A stretch of DNA of 64,000 nt from JBIOJM01 sp044450785 (GCA_044450785.1 JBIOJM010000005.1:9730-73729); one strand, 5' to 3'. Shown: positions 34,001 to 42,397, numbered from the stretch's first letter. A program made the numbers and translations. Notes: generated from the sequence alone by a model not told the origin.

Positions 34001-35870
34001 CACCGTCGCGGCGTCGGCAGCCGGCACCGCCACGCCTGTCGATTTCAGCCTGTCGAACCTGATCGCGCTCACCTTCTCGGGACTCACCAACCCGAGCGTC
34101 ACTTTCGGCACTTCGAGCGCGACCATCGCCGGGACGATTGCGTCCGGCTCGAAGGCCCCCACGGGAGAGGTCGTCGCGGTGAGGCTCAATGGCGTTACCC
34201 AGCCTGCCAACATCCAGTCCAACGGCTCATTCTCGACAACCTTCACCAACGTCCCCGGGCTCACCGTGGCCGGCTCGCCGTACACGATCAGCTACTCTTA
34301 CGCGAGCGACGGGACCTTCGCGTCCGCCGGCACGACCGGCTCGCTGATCGTGATTAAGGCGGCGCCCACGGTGAGCGTCATGGATTCGGGCGGCACGTAC
34401 AACGGCACAGCCTTCCCGGCCGCCGCAACCGTCGCCGGGGTCAGTGGCTCCGCCGCTACCAGTCTGGAGGGGGTCACCCCCTCGTCGAAATTCTACAGCG
34501 GGATCTACACCAGCGCCGCACAGCTCGCCGGCCTCACCCCGCTGTCCAGCGCGCCCAGCAAGGCCGGCTCGTACACCGTCCTGGCCAGTTTCGCCGGTAG
34601 TTCCGACTACTCCGCCGGCTCGGCACTGGCCAACTTCACGATCGCCCCGGCCACGCCCACGGTGGTCGTCACGGACAGCGGCGGTATATTCACCAATACG
34701 GCGTATCCGGCCGCGGCGATGGTTGCGGGGATCAGCGGCTCGGCGACCGCCAGCCTTGAGGGGGTCACCCCATCGCTGAGCTATTACGGCGGGACCTACA
34801 CCAGCGCCCCGCAGCTCGCCGGCCTCACCCCGCTGACCGGCGCGCCCGGCAAAGCCGGCTCGTACACCGTCTTGGCCAGCTTCGCCGGAAGTTCCGACTA
34901 TTCCAACGGCTCGGCGCTGGCCAACTTCACGATCGCCCCGGCCACGCCCACGCTGCGCGTCACCGACGGCGGCGGTATATTCACCAATACGGCGTATCCG
35001 GCCGCGGCGACGGTTGAGGGGATCAGCGGCTCGGCGACCGCCAGCCTGGAGGGGCTCACCCCATCGCTGAGCTACTACAGTGGGACCTACACCGGCGCCG
35101 CGCAGCTCGCCGGCCTCACCCCATTGGCCGGCGCGCCGAGCCAGGCCGGCTCCTACACCGTACTGGCCAGTTTCCCGGGCAGCACGGACTACACGGCAAT
35201 CCAGTCCGCGCCGATCAACTTCACGATCACACGGGCTACCTCGACGATCGGCCTGAACCCAGCGGGCGGCTTGGCCGTCCACGGCCAGTCCGTCACCCTC
35301 GTCGCCACGGTGACCGCCGCCGGCACCCCGAGCGGTTCGGTCACATTTTTCGACGGTGTCACGCCGCTGGGTACGGTCCCGCTCGACGGTTCCGGAAAGG
35401 CCACTCTGACGACCTCAAGTCTCGCCCTCGGCCCTCGTTCGATCACGGCAACCTACAGCGGCGACTCCGACCTCCTCGGCGTCACGTCGAGATCAACCAC
35501 GGAGTCGGTCTCCCAGGCCGGTACCCAGGTGGTGCTGGTGCCGCTCGGGGTCTTCAAGAAGAAGAAGTTGGTGTCGGTCGGCCTGACGGCGGAGATCACG
35601 CCGTTGGCACCCGGCGGGGGGACGCCAACCGGCACGGTCAAGTTCATGCTCAAGAAGAAGACGCTCGGGACCGCGACTCTCGGCGGCGGAGAAGCGACGC
35701 TGACCTTGAAGGCCAACAGCGTGTTGAACAAAGCGATCACGATCGTCTACAGCGGCGACCCGAACTTCCGTTCGAGTACGGCGACGCCAAAACTGACGCA
35801 GAAATCGCTCAAGAGCCTGGCGCGGCCGATGGTCGCCTTGCTCAAACGAGTGTACTCTGGTCATTTCTGA
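28074..35870 (+). CDS. Giant LEPRxLL-type surface protein with five beta-helix modules and Ig-like tail
   Basis: 2,598 residues. A LEPRxLL-like motif (FLALEDRRLLSSF) lies near residue 40. Five modules of roughly 320-440 residues follow, starting near residues 50, 494, 876, 1193 and 1562. Each begins TSTADDGSTGTLRWAV and contains right-handed parallel beta-helix rungs of the form TLTDCTISGNS, then ends with an RGQPLDSPQPDIGAFQ segment. After about 1890 come Ig-like units, including three near-identical repeats of about 97 residues (AYPAAATVAG, ASLEGVTPS), then a Big_3_5-like domain (GSVTFFDGVTPLGTV) and a Lys-rich C terminus. The polymorphic-outer-membrane-protein style suggests an exported adhesin or coat protein. 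A GGAG site lies nine bases before the ATG. Its neighbour is another LEPRxLL giant. Confidence 0.9.
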   Translation: MGYGRKGERRHERALGPGSVAGCARWVRKRDRHRLRPVFLALEDRRLLSSFTVTSTADDGSTGTLRWAVTQANSDTSPSTIEIQLGTAPATITLSQGQLELSNTSESITINDGTGQGPVAINGNRRQRVFQIDPTVTASLSGLTIEDGDPGIGYSGGGLYNDGTMTLTGCTIIGNYSGLYNKGTATLTNCTVSSNSSSAGGGGGLQNTGTATLTGCIISGNRASNGTTLGAGGLQNKGTATLTGCTISGNYASNGNGGLDNRNKATLTDCTISGNTGFDGGVSNSYNNATLMLTNCTISGNHAQYGAGLEIAGTATLTNCTISGNRATGYGGGLWNVGTATVIGCTISGNYGALGGGGLYNTGSSASSQTSLTDTIVAGNTNFRMADDISGKQAGNVTGSYNLIGDGGSGGILAGTQGNIMLTSPGGLGLAPLGNNGGPTQTMALFPFSPAIGAGTAVSGVTTDQRGQPLDSPQPDIGAFQTQNGPVVPPTSPLTVTSTADDGSIGTLRWAVGWADLTAGQSTIDIQLGSAPATITLSDGPLELSSSNTSESITIDESPGAGPVTINGNKASRVFQVDEFVTATISGLTITGGSTSGSGGGLYNVGTATLTDCTISGNSFGLTDEWDAAGVTLTDCTISGNSSGGLVLRGTATLTDCTISGNSGGSGGVYSNGTASFTACTISGNSGGGLQNRGTATLTDCTISGNSGGSGGVWNQNGTASFTACTISGNSASQGGGGLYNYTPVASGTTTASLTDTIVASNTGPGGNPADIGSHGSVSITGTYNLIGTGGSGGLTNGVNGNIVLTSLGSLGLAPLGDNGGPTLTQALLAGSRAIGAGIAVSGITTDQRGQPLDSPQPDIGAFQTQPGQGGPTSPFIVTSTADDGSTGTLRWAVQWADLARSPSLIVFKIGSAPAVITLSGRPLELSNTSGSVTIYDGPGEGPVTISGNKASRVFQVDQGVTASFSDLTITAGSTSGNGAGLDNAGTATLTDCTISGNSTAIEGGGLFDSDGAGLTVTDCTISGNSAQFGGGVWNYGAANLTACTISGNSASKGEGGLYNQSSSAASKTSLIDTIVAGNTGSGGAASDIATNNPGTVTGTSDLIGTGGSGGIQGGTQGNIVLTSLGGLGLGPLSGNGGLTHTMALLPGSLAIGAGTAVSGITTDQRGQPLDSPQPDIGAFQTQPGQVVPTSPFIVTSTADDGGIGTLRWAVQWADLAPSPSAIVFKIGSAPAVIVLSQGQLELSNSSESVAIYDGPGEGPVTVSGNKASRVFQVDQGVTASFSGLTITGGSISGSNGGSGLYNQGTATLTDCTISGNSTFDGGGAGLNNKGTATLTNCTISGNTTSASGPAGGLATYGTATLTDCTISGNSAKGVGGGLGNWGTATFTNCTISGNSSADSGGGIWNYAGPSLTLTACTISDNSAAMDAGGLAAAHGTATLTDTIVAANTGSGGAASDVPNDFAGIVTGKHNLFGTGGSGQIQGGIQGNIVLTSLGGLGLGPLFDNGGLTQTQALLPGSPAIGAGKAVSGITTDQRGQPLDSPQPDIGAFQFQPGQGVAPTSPFIVTSTADDGSTGTLRWAVTWADLAPSPSTIEFQLGTAPATITLLHGQLDLSNSSESTTVYVSPGDGPVIISGNDASRVFQVEQGVTATISGITIMGGTETTSGGGGLNNKGTATLTNCTISGSITSGPAGGLANYGTATLTDCTISGNSAQGDGGGLGNWGTATLTDCTISGNSSATFGGGLWNYAAPSLTLTACTISGNSATQDGGGLAPAHGTATLTDTIVAGNTGGGGAASDIPGSFSGTVTGTSNLIGPGGSAAIQGGTDGNIVLTSLAGLGLAPLGDFTGLTQTMALLPGSPAIGAGTAAGGVTADQRGEPLDSSPDIGAFQSQGFTLTAVAGSTPQSAPSGAAFNNPLAVTVTAKNTVEPVAGGIVSFTVTPAANGASTNLSGATALIGANGVAQVTATANTLTGSYTVAASAAGTATPVDFSLSNLIALTFSGLTNPSVTFGTSSATIAGTIASGSKAPTGEVVAVRLNGVTQPANIQSNGSFSTTFTNVPGLTVAGSPYTISYSYASDGTFASAGTTGSLIVIKAAPTVSVMDSGGTYNGTAFPAAATVAGVSGSAATSLEGVTPSSKFYSGIYTSAAQLAGLTPLSSAPSKAGSYTVLASFAGSSDYSAGSALANFTIAPATPTVVVTDSGGIFTNTAYPAAAMVAGISGSATASLEGVTPSLSYYGGTYTSAPQLAGLTPLTGAPGKAGSYTVLASFAGSSDYSNGSALANFTIAPATPTLRVTDGGGIFTNTAYPAAATVEGISGSATASLEGLTPSLSYYSGTYTGAAQLAGLTPLAGAPSQAGSYTVLASFPGSTDYTAIQSAPINFTITRATSTIGLNPAGGLAVHGQSVTLVATVTAAGTPSGSVTFFDGVTPLGTVPLDGSGKATLTTSSLALGPRSITATYSGDSDLLGVTSRSTTESVSQAGTQVVLVPLGVFKKKKLVSVGLTAEITPLAPGGGTPTGTVKFMLKKKTLGTATLGGGEATLTLKANSVLNKAITIVYSGDPNFRSSTATPKLTQKSLKSLARPMVALLKRVYSGHF
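28222..33735 (+). repeat. Five tandem coding modules of about 0.95-1.3 kb
   Basis: Module starts near 28222, 29557, 30700, 31654 and 32761 share long near-identical DNA stretches, including the segment encoding TSTADDGSTGTLRWAV and the one encoding TTDQRGQPLDSPQPDIGAFQ. Module length differs through gain or loss of beta-helix rungs, consistent with recombination between copies. Confidence 0.85.
34364..35240 (+). repeat. Three tandem coding repeats of about 293 bases
   Basis: Copies start near 34364, 34657 and 34950, each encoding an Ig-like unit with PAAATVAG and SLEGVTPS. The second and third copies are closest to each other, suggesting recent duplication. Confidence 0.8.
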
Positions 35871-36226
35871 ACGATGTTCGGAACGACATCCAACGATCGG
35901 GCCTGCGTGCGGCTTCCCGGCAATGCGGGCATGGAGGCGAGCCGCCTTTTTGTTTTTCCCCTGCGAGCGTTGTAGACTCTAGCTTGTGTGCTTGTGGTTC
36001 CTTTCGACAATTCGACCGATGCCCGGGATTGCAACTGCCGAAGATTAAGAGGTGGTGAGTTCGAATAACCGGGCGCTCGCGCACGTCTTCCTTGAGGGAA
36101 AGCTGTGCCGGGGGAGCGCGGGATAGGAATTGGATCATCTCCATAAGCTTTGGCGGAGATCGGGCCTACAGGGGTACGAAGGATCGGCCCTAGGGCGACG
36201 GACCCGTCCAGAAAGGTTAGAGCGCA
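35871..36226 (+). other. Intergenic region and possible structured leader
   Basis: After the terminator, about 270 bases precede the next ATG. Within it are inverted repeats (ATCTCC with GGAGAT near 36138-36166, and GGGCC with GGCCC near 36166-36190), which could fold in the 5' leader. No known riboswitch class was recognised. Confidence 0.4.
35933..35957 (+). terminator. Rho-independent terminator after the giant beta-helix gene
   Basis: A stem AGGCG-AGC-CGCCT is followed directly by TTTTTGTTTTT on the plus strand, about 65 bases after the stop codon. The stem is short but the U tract is strong. Confidence 0.6.
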
Positions 36227-37606
36227 ATGCGTTGGCGACACCTTTGGCTGGTCCGGGCCGGGTTGGCCGCGGGCCTGATCAGTGGCATGATGTTCATCGG
36301 GGCCTCGACCGCGACCGCCCAGACCGGGCGGCCGGCCGTGCCGGATCCAGAGCCCTCCTCCCTTCCAGCCGGGGTCGCGACCGAGACGGTCGGCCTCCTC
36401 GAGGCGCGCAAGGCGGCCGATCTCGACGTGGTGGCCCGCGGCCACGGTCAGGATCGGGTCCAGCTCACGATCCGCAACCGCTCGGCACGCAGGCTGAACG
36501 TGATCGTTCCGCCGGGTCTGGTCGCCGCCAGCACGGTGGGCCAGGGCGCTGCCGGGGGTGGCGGACGCCTGCAGAGCATGGGGCTCGGTTCGGTCGCCAA
36601 TCGAGAGGGTGCGTTCGGCGAATTCCGAGGAACCGCCGGTCCATCCGGGCTCCGATCGGTCGCCGCCACCGAGGAGTCGCGCTCCCGGCTGGTGACCCTG
36701 CCCGTCGGTGAGACGATCAATCTGACGCTTCCCTCCGTCTGCCTGAACTACGGGCTGCCGACGCCCACACCGCGCAACACCTTCCGGCTCATGGACGTCG
36801 ACGAATATAGCTCGGACCCCCGCGTCCGGATGGCGCTGCGAAGCCTGGCCACCTATGGGACCAGCCTCGGCGTGGCTCAGGCCGTCATGTGGCGCGTGTG
36901 CAACGACCTGCCGTTCGAGATGATGGCCGAGCAAACGGGCAAGATCATGAACCTTCATGAGATCGCCCTGGCGACACGTTTTGTCGCGGCCCTCGACGCC
37001 TCGCATGCCGGTGGATTGGTCGATCCCGCGTCCCTCTCCGGGTCGCGCGTGTTCGTGCAGGTGAGCGGCGAAGGGTCATTGGCCCGCGAGGCCAGACGGC
37101 TGGCGGGCGGGCTCGACGGACTCCGAATTCTGGGGCTGCCGCTCCAACTTGTTGAATCCGAGGACTTTCCGGCCGCCGCGGCCCCCGCGCTTTACCTGCA
37201 CGTCGTGCTGACGGACGCAAAGCTTGGTGACACCCGCGGTCGGATCATGGTCAGCTCCTGCTCCCAGACCGACTCATGGCTTCCGCTTGGCAAGGTCGCC
37301 TTCCGGGATAATTCCTCGATTTCGGTGCTCGATGGCGTCATTCTCGCCAAGGCGATCGACCGCGCAATCGCGGGCGCCTTCGTCACGGTCAAGCCCGCCC
37401 GGCGCACGCTCGGCAGCACGACGTTGAAGGTCGAAAACCGCCTCCCCTTCACCGTTTCGAATCTGGTCGTCAAGGCCGGGACGTCGTCAGGGGCACCCTC
37501 GGTCCCGTTCGATTGCGTCGGAGTCGGCCCGGCTCGATCCGCTCTCTTGCCGATCCAGGCGGCAACCGCGTCCGTGGTCGAGCGCGTCGAGCTCAACGGC
37601 CTTTGA
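36227..37606 (+). CDS. Secreted protein of unknown function
   Basis: 459 residues. Residues 1-31 form a signal peptide (AGLAAGLISGMMFIGASTATAQ). A Gly/Pro-rich region follows, then beta-type segments such as VQLTIRNRSARRLNVIVPPG (about 78-97) and a C-terminal TTLKVENRLPFTVSNLVVKAG, which look like two related beta units flanking a helical middle part (LHEIALATRFVAALD). Two Cys are present in the middle (VCLNYG, WRVCNDL). No enzyme motif was recognised; it resembles planctomycete exported proteins of unknown role. It has its own terminator downstream. Confidence 0.75.
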   Translation: MRWRHLWLVRAGLAAGLISGMMFIGASTATAQTGRPAVPDPEPSSLPAGVATETVGLLEARKAADLDVVARGHGQDRVQLTIRNRSARRLNVIVPPGLVAASTVGQGAAGGGGRLQSMGLGSVANREGAFGEFRGTAGPSGLRSVAATEESRSRLVTLPVGETINLTLPSVCLNYGLPTPTPRNTFRLMDVDEYSSDPRVRMALRSLATYGTSLGVAQAVMWRVCNDLPFEMMAEQTGKIMNLHEIALATRFVAALDASHAGGLVDPASLSGSRVFVQVSGEGSLAREARRLAGGLDGLRILGLPLQLVESEDFPAAAAPALYLHVVLTDAKLGDTRGRIMVSSCSQTDSWLPLGKVAFRDNSSISVLDGVILAKAIDRAIAGAFVTVKPARRTLGSTTLKVENRLPFTVSNLVVKAGTSSGAPSVPFDCVGVGPARSALLPIQAATASVVERVELNGL

Positions 37607-37696
37607 TCGCCAGCCACTGGAGACGTGATCGGGACCGCCAGCAGCGACCCGGCTCGATTCGGACGGCCTGAATACCAAATTGCACTCAAACCAAAG

Positions 37697-37742
37697 GGCC
37701 GGCTCCTTTCGCCCATCGAGGCGAGCGGCGCCGGCCTTTTTT
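37697..37742 (+). terminator. Rho-independent terminator
   Basis: A GGCCGGC stem pairs with GCCGGCC; the loop contains a second hairpin (TCGCC with GGCGA), and six T residues follow. It lies about 90 bases after the secreted-protein gene. Confidence 0.65.
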
Positions 37743-37845
37743 CGCGTCGACCCGATCGCTTCCTTCTCATCCACCTCATCGATTCGTTCTCACCCGGTCT
37801 CATGACGACTTGCCTCACGCCGGCATCCACCGCTAGGATAGTTGC

Positions 37846-38124
37846 ATGCGTCTGGTTCGTCGTCGAGTCACCTTTTCGGGCCGCGTTCAAGGGGTCGGTT
37901 TCCGATTCACATGCATGGCGGTGGCTCGTGGCTTTGCGGTGGCGGGGTACGTCCGCAACCTTGCCGACGGCCGTGTCGAGCTCGCGGCCGAGGGGGGATC
38001 AAGCGTGCTTGACGATTTCCTGAACGCAATCCAACTGGAGATGAGTGCCTACATCACCGACGTCACGACGGAATCCTTATCCCCTGGCTCCGATCCCTTC
38101 ACCGGGTTTTCGATTCGTCATTGA
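37846..38124 (+). CDS. acyP: Acylphosphatase
   Basis: 92 residues, the usual family length. The catalytic phosphate-binding loop with Arg is seen in GRVQGVGFRF (residues 12-21) and the Asn-containing motif in GYVRNLADGRVEL (34-46). The enzyme hydrolyses acyl phosphates such as carbamoyl or aspartyl phosphate in the cytoplasm. An AGGA is close upstream of the ATG. The next gene starts 24 bases downstream on the same strand. Confidence 0.92.
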   Translation: MRLVRRRVTFSGRVQGVGFRFTCMAVARGFAVAGYVRNLADGRVELAAEGGSSVLDDFLNAIQLEMSAYITDVTTESLSPGSDPFTGFSIRH

Positions 38125-38148
38125 TCTCGAAGAGAACCAACGACCACC

Positions 38149-38970
38149 ATGAAATCATTCACCATTGCTGTTGCCACAGCCAAAGAGGCGATCCGCCAGC
38201 CGGCGTTCTTCGTGATGGCTTTTTTCGCCGGCGCGCTCTTGATCGCGACGATTTTCGTGTCGTACTTCACGTTCGGTGAAGACATCAAGATGTACAAGGA
38301 CACGGGTCTGACGACGATCTCGTTCTTCTGCATGCTGCTGGCCCTCTTGACGGCGAGCTCGACGGTCGCCGACGAGATCGAGGGCAAGACGGCGATCACC
38401 TTGCTGTCCAAACCGATCAATCGGCGTCAGTTCATCATCGGCAAATTCCTGGGGATCGAGCTGGGTGTGCTGGCGCTTTATGTTTTGCTCGGCTCTCTGT
38501 TCGCGGCGGGGGTCTGGTACAAGTTCGGCTACGACCTGAGGGAATCCGCCGGGGGAGTCGCCGATGCGGCGAAGCGATGGGCCCAGGTGAAGCAGGTCAT
38601 GCCGGGGCTGGTCCTCGGTTTTTTCGAGGTGACGGTGCTCACCAGCATCAGCGTCGCGATCTCGACCCGGCTGCCGATGCTGGCCAACCTGGTGGTCTGC
38701 ATCCTGGTCTTCTTCCTGGGCCACTTGAGCCCGGTCCTGATCGAGGCCGGCTCGCAGGGCCAGGTTAACGAGCTCGTCAGCTTCATGGCCCGGTTTTTCG
38801 CCTTGGTTCTTCCCTCGCTCGAGTTCTTCAACGCCGGTCCATCAATCTCAACCGCTGCGGTCATACCCTGGCTCGGCTACGTCTTGCCTGCATTTGCCTA
38901 TTGCATGTTGTACAGTGGAGCAGCGTTGTTGTTAGCGTTTATCCTGTTCGAGGACCGAGACTTGGCTTGA
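38149..38970 (+). CDS. ABC-2 type transporter permease
   Basis: 273 residues with six predicted membrane helices (for example AFFVMAFFAGALLIATIFV and LVVCILVFFLGHLSPVLI). The segment TASSTVADEIEGKTAITLLS followed by KPINRRQFIIGKFLG is typical of ABC-2 permeases that work with a separate ATP-binding subunit. No matching cytoplasmic ATPase gene is adjacent; the downstream ABC protein is an exporter with its own membrane domain. Partner and substrate are unknown. Confidence 0.85.
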   Translation: MKSFTIAVATAKEAIRQPAFFVMAFFAGALLIATIFVSYFTFGEDIKMYKDTGLTTISFFCMLLALLTASSTVADEIEGKTAITLLSKPINRRQFIIGKFLGIELGVLALYVLLGSLFAAGVWYKFGYDLRESAGGVADAAKRWAQVKQVMPGLVLGFFEVTVLTSISVAISTRLPMLANLVVCILVFFLGHLSPVLIEAGSQGQVNELVSFMARFFALVLPSLEFFNAGPSISTAAVIPWLGYVLPAFAYCMLYSGAALLLAFILFEDRDLA

Positions 38971-39075
38971 CCCGGCGCGAGAGGGCGGAGTGCGTGCGCT
39001 GATGAGTGACGCGCCCGAGCCATCGGAACGCCAGTACGGGGTCATCGACGTCCATCGGGCTGGGGGACCTCACGC

Positions 39076-41085
39076 ATGCAAGCCGACGCGTATCGTCGCG
39101 CACGAAAGCTTTTGAGCTCCCACCGCGAGTTCCTCGTCGCCAGAGTGCTGGGATTTGTCCAATCTCTCTTGCTGGTGGCGCTCCTCTCGATCATCGCGCT
39201 CTTCGTGGCCGTGATGGCCTCACGGGGCGAGGCTCGGTTTCCCGCGTCGCGGGTCAAGGACCTGCCCGCGGGATTCAGAAGTCTCACGACCGGCCGGGAA
39301 TTCGAGGGAGGCAGACAGTTCATCCTGTTCGACCATACGGGTGTCTTCCCGCTGATCTCGGGGAATTTGCTGAGCAATAATCCGGTGCACCAGCTCGGCG
39401 CGCGAGTACTGGAACGGATCACCCGGTTCCTGCCGACGCTGCTGAACAACATGGGTGCGCTCACGACTCTGCTGGCCATGGGGGCGGCATGCATCGTCTT
39501 GATCGCGCTGGTGGCGATCTGGCGGCGCGGGGTCATGGCCCTGGTCGCGACCGAAGTCGCGACGGCGCTCCGCCGGCAGATCCACCGCCAGATGTACCGG
39601 CTGGGACAGTCGTCGCTGCCGACCGAGGGGATCGGTCCGGTCATCAACCTCTGGACGCGCGAGGTCAACGACATTCGTGACGGCCTGCTCGCCGACGTCG
39701 ACATCACCCCGCGAATTCACGTCCTGGCGGCGGGTCTGCTGGTGCTCGCGATCTTGGTCTCGCCGTTGTTGACGGTTTTTCTCGGGTCGCTGGGTCTCTT
39801 GATTTGGCTGACGGCGCGGGTCCTGAACCGCGAGACCCGACAGGCGACCGAGGCGGCCCTGCGCGACGCGTCGGTGCAGCTCTGTCTGCTCCATGAGGAC
39901 CTGGGCCTGCTCCGGATCGTGCGGATCTACGGCGTTGGCGATTACGACCGCCAGCGGTTCGATGAGCACCTGGATCGATACGAGGAGGCCGACACGCGGC
40001 GGATCGTCACGAGCGGCCCGCTCAACCCGAGCACCGGCTTACTCTATGGGGCGGGCCTGACGATCGCACTGGGCTTGCTGGGCTTCAACGTCGTGGTCAT
40101 CGATCACATCTCGATCGCGACGATGCTGATCTTGCTCGTGTCGCTGGCGGGATTGGCCCATCCGATCGCCGAATGGCTCCGCATGAGAAAGTCGATCCGC
40201 CAGGCCAATCGGTCGGCGCGGGGCATCTTCGAGTTCCTCGAAAGGCGGCCCGAGCTGCACCAGAACGTCGGCGCTCAGTTCCTGAATGCCCTCAAGGAAC
40301 AGATCGCCTTCGAGAACGTCGAGCTCGAGAGCCGCTCGGGGCGCCGGCTGCTCGAGGGAATCTCGGTCGAGGTCCCCGCGGGCACACGCACCGCCATCAT
40401 CGGACCGGACGATGACGAGAAGCTCGCCCTGGTCTGCTTGATCCCACGCTTGATCGACCCCAGGGCCGGCCGCGTCTTGATCGACGGACACGACCTTCGC
40501 GACGTCACTCTCGACTCGGTTCGCCTTCAAGTCGCCACCGTCTTGCAAGCCGACCTGGTCTTCACCGACTCGGTCCTGGCCAACATCGGTCTGGGCGACC
40601 CGATGAAGACTCTGCCGCGCATCATCGAGGCAGCGAAGCTGGCTCATGCCCACTACTTCATCCAGGACCTTCCCCACGGCTACGACACGACGATCGGCCC
40701 GCTCGGCCATTACCTCAAGCCCGACGAACAATTTCGGATCGCGCTGGCGCGCGCCTACCTCCACGATCCCTCGATCCTGATCGTCGAAGAGCCGAACACG
40801 CCCATCGACGAGGACACCAAGCACTTCCTCGACGACACCCTGTCTCGAATGTCGATGGGCCGCACGCTCATTGTCCTGCCCCATCGGCTCGCGACCCTGC
40901 GAGCGAGCGACCACGTCATCGTCTTGCATAACGGCCGCGTCGAGGAGGCCGGCTCGCCACACCAGCTTCAGACTGAGGGCAAGCTGTTCCGCCACTTGCT
41001 GTACGTCGAGTTCAACGAGTTTGCCGGCGGCGAGATCGAAGCGGGTCAAATGGATCACGGAGAACCGGCCCGGAAGGCTCCGTGA
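39076..41085 (+). CDS. ABC exporter (permease-ATPase fusion) with degenerate ATPase motifs
   Basis: 669 residues: an ABC transmembrane domain (helices near 20-45, 125-150, 215-250 and 315-360) followed by a nucleotide-binding domain (about 410-645). The ATPase motifs are unusual. The Walker A position is GPDDDEKLA (about 442), keeping the Lys but losing the glycines and the Ser/Thr. The signature is LKPDEQ instead of LSGGQ (about 545). Walker B is ILIVEEPNTPID (about 567) and the H-loop is LPHRLATLR. ATP hydrolysis may be weak or absent. It may work as a regulatory half of a heterodimer or be an inactive relative. The start has a G-rich site upstream. Confidence 0.85.
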   Translation: MQADAYRRARKLLSSHREFLVARVLGFVQSLLLVALLSIIALFVAVMASRGEARFPASRVKDLPAGFRSLTTGREFEGGRQFILFDHTGVFPLISGNLLSNNPVHQLGARVLERITRFLPTLLNNMGALTTLLAMGAACIVLIALVAIWRRGVMALVATEVATALRRQIHRQMYRLGQSSLPTEGIGPVINLWTREVNDIRDGLLADVDITPRIHVLAAGLLVLAILVSPLLTVFLGSLGLLIWLTARVLNRETRQATEAALRDASVQLCLLHEDLGLLRIVRIYGVGDYDRQRFDEHLDRYEEADTRRIVTSGPLNPSTGLLYGAGLTIALGLLGFNVVVIDHISIATMLILLVSLAGLAHPIAEWLRMRKSIRQANRSARGIFEFLERRPELHQNVGAQFLNALKEQIAFENVELESRSGRRLLEGISVEVPAGTRTAIIGPDDDEKLALVCLIPRLIDPRAGRVLIDGHDLRDVTLDSVRLQVATVLQADLVFTDSVLANIGLGDPMKTLPRIIEAAKLAHAHYFIQDLPHGYDTTIGPLGHYLKPDEQFRIALARAYLHDPSILIVEEPNTPIDEDTKHFLDDTLSRMSMGRTLIVLPHRLATLRASDHVIVLHNGRVEEAGSPHQLQTEGKLFRHLLYVEFNEFAGGEIEAGQMDHGEPARKAP

Positions 41086-41091
41086 GGGCCT

Positions 41092-41826
41092 CTAGCAGAA
41101 GTCATCGACGGTCGGGGTGATCACCAGCTCAGGAACATGCGCGCGCGGGTGAAGCTCGACCAGGAACCGGACCGCCGCGGCAATGTCTTCGGGCTGGAGG
41201 ATGACGGCGCGCCGCTCGGCGCCCACCGGAACCGGACGTGCATCAAGGATCGGCGTTTCGACCTCGCCGGGATAGATCACCGACGAGCGGATGCCCCGTG
41301 CCCCTTCCTCGCGCCCCAGGCAGATGCCGAGCGCGCTCTGGCCGAACTTGGACGCCGAGTAGCCGGCGCCTCCCAGCGTACTGGCGCGGACGCCCGACAC
41401 CGAGCAGATCTGGATCACCAGACCATTCCGCCTCTGCCGCATCGACGGCAGGACATGGTGGACCAGGTTGAACGAACCGGTCAGGTTGGTGGCGATCATC
41501 CGATCCCAGTCGAGGGGGTCAAGCGACTCGAGGCTCCGGTTCCTCACGTTTGTGCCCGCGTTGCAGACCAGAACGTCGATCGCTTGAAAAGCGGACAAGA
41601 TCTGGTCGATCTGCGACTTGACGGCGTACCGGTCGGTGATGTCGCAAGTCGCGACGAAAGCTGAGTCCCGGCCGTTGACGAAGCCAGCCCTGGTTCGTTC
41701 GAGTTTCTCACGGTCGCGACCGACAAGTGCCACGCGCAGGCCCATCTCGGCCAAGGCGGTCGCAATGCTCCGGCCGATCCCGCTGCCCGCCCCCGTCACC
41801 AGGGCGGTCTGCAAAGATGCATTCAA
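41092..41826 (-). CDS. Short-chain dehydrogenase/reductase
   Basis: 244 residues from a TTG start preceded by GGGAGGAA eight bases upstream; the frame remains open to 42225 but that part is not protein-like. The cofactor motif is TGAGSGIGRSIA, NAG is present (VLVCNAGTNV), and the catalytic motif YSASK is intact with a Ser upstream (CSVSG). It probably reduces or oxidises a small carbonyl or alcohol with NAD(P)(H). The stop is six bases from the end of the ABC exporter gene, so the two genes converge. Confidence 0.85.
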   Translation of the reverse strand: MNASLQTALVTGAGSGIGRSIATALAEMGLRVALVGRDREKLERTRAGFVNGRDSAFVATCDITDRYAVKSQIDQILSAFQAIDVLVCNAGTNVRNRSLESLDPLDWDRMIATNLTGSFNLVHHVLPSMRQRRNGLVIQICSVSGVRASTLGGAGYSASKFGQSALGICLGREEGARGIRSSVIYPGEVETPILDARPVPVGAERRAVILQPEDIAAAVRFLVELHPRAHVPELVITPTVDDFC

Positions 41827-42397
41827 GACAAGTTCCTCCCGTGCAGTCGCCGAGACGCACCGGCATCTGAAACGCACACATGTCCCACGGCTCGGGCCCG
41901 ACAACGCCCATCGGTGGATTGTACGCCTTGGAACGGTCCGGAGCGACAGACTTGCCGGGCTGCCGAGGCGGTTGCCCTGCACGCAAGTGGTTGATAACAG
42001 AGGCGTCGCGGTTGGTCTCCGGGAGGCGTTCCCCAAAAAATTGGCGATTTTTGCCAAACTTTGGATTGCAAGGGATTTTTTTCTTCGATTTTTCGACCAT
42101 TCCGCCAACGTTGCTGGGATCGATTGCCTAGTAATCAATGGGCTCTCTACCCCGCCTCCGAACCCTCGGGTCAACAGTCGTCGATCTCTCCGGTCCCTCT
42201 TTCGTCCGCGAGAATCGGCGCTCAAAGTCTTGCAAGAGCATCCATGCGGCTTCTTGACGAGGCCGTGCTCGACGTCGACGGCATGCTGGTGGCCACCGGC
42301 GCCCGCTGAATGCGGGGCGTCGACAACGTCGACGACGGCGCCTGCTGATCGTCTGCCTGGCGAGCAACGGCGAGGTGCTCAGCATCGTCAACCGCCC
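41827..42397. other. Intergenic region with an AT-rich patch
   Basis: About 570 bases upstream of the SDR gene and downstream of the membrane protein gene, both on the minus strand. The stretch near 42040-42100 is markedly AT-rich with T runs, a plausible promoter region for the SDR gene. The part near 42240-42411 has several open plus frames without recognisable content. Confidence 0.5.
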
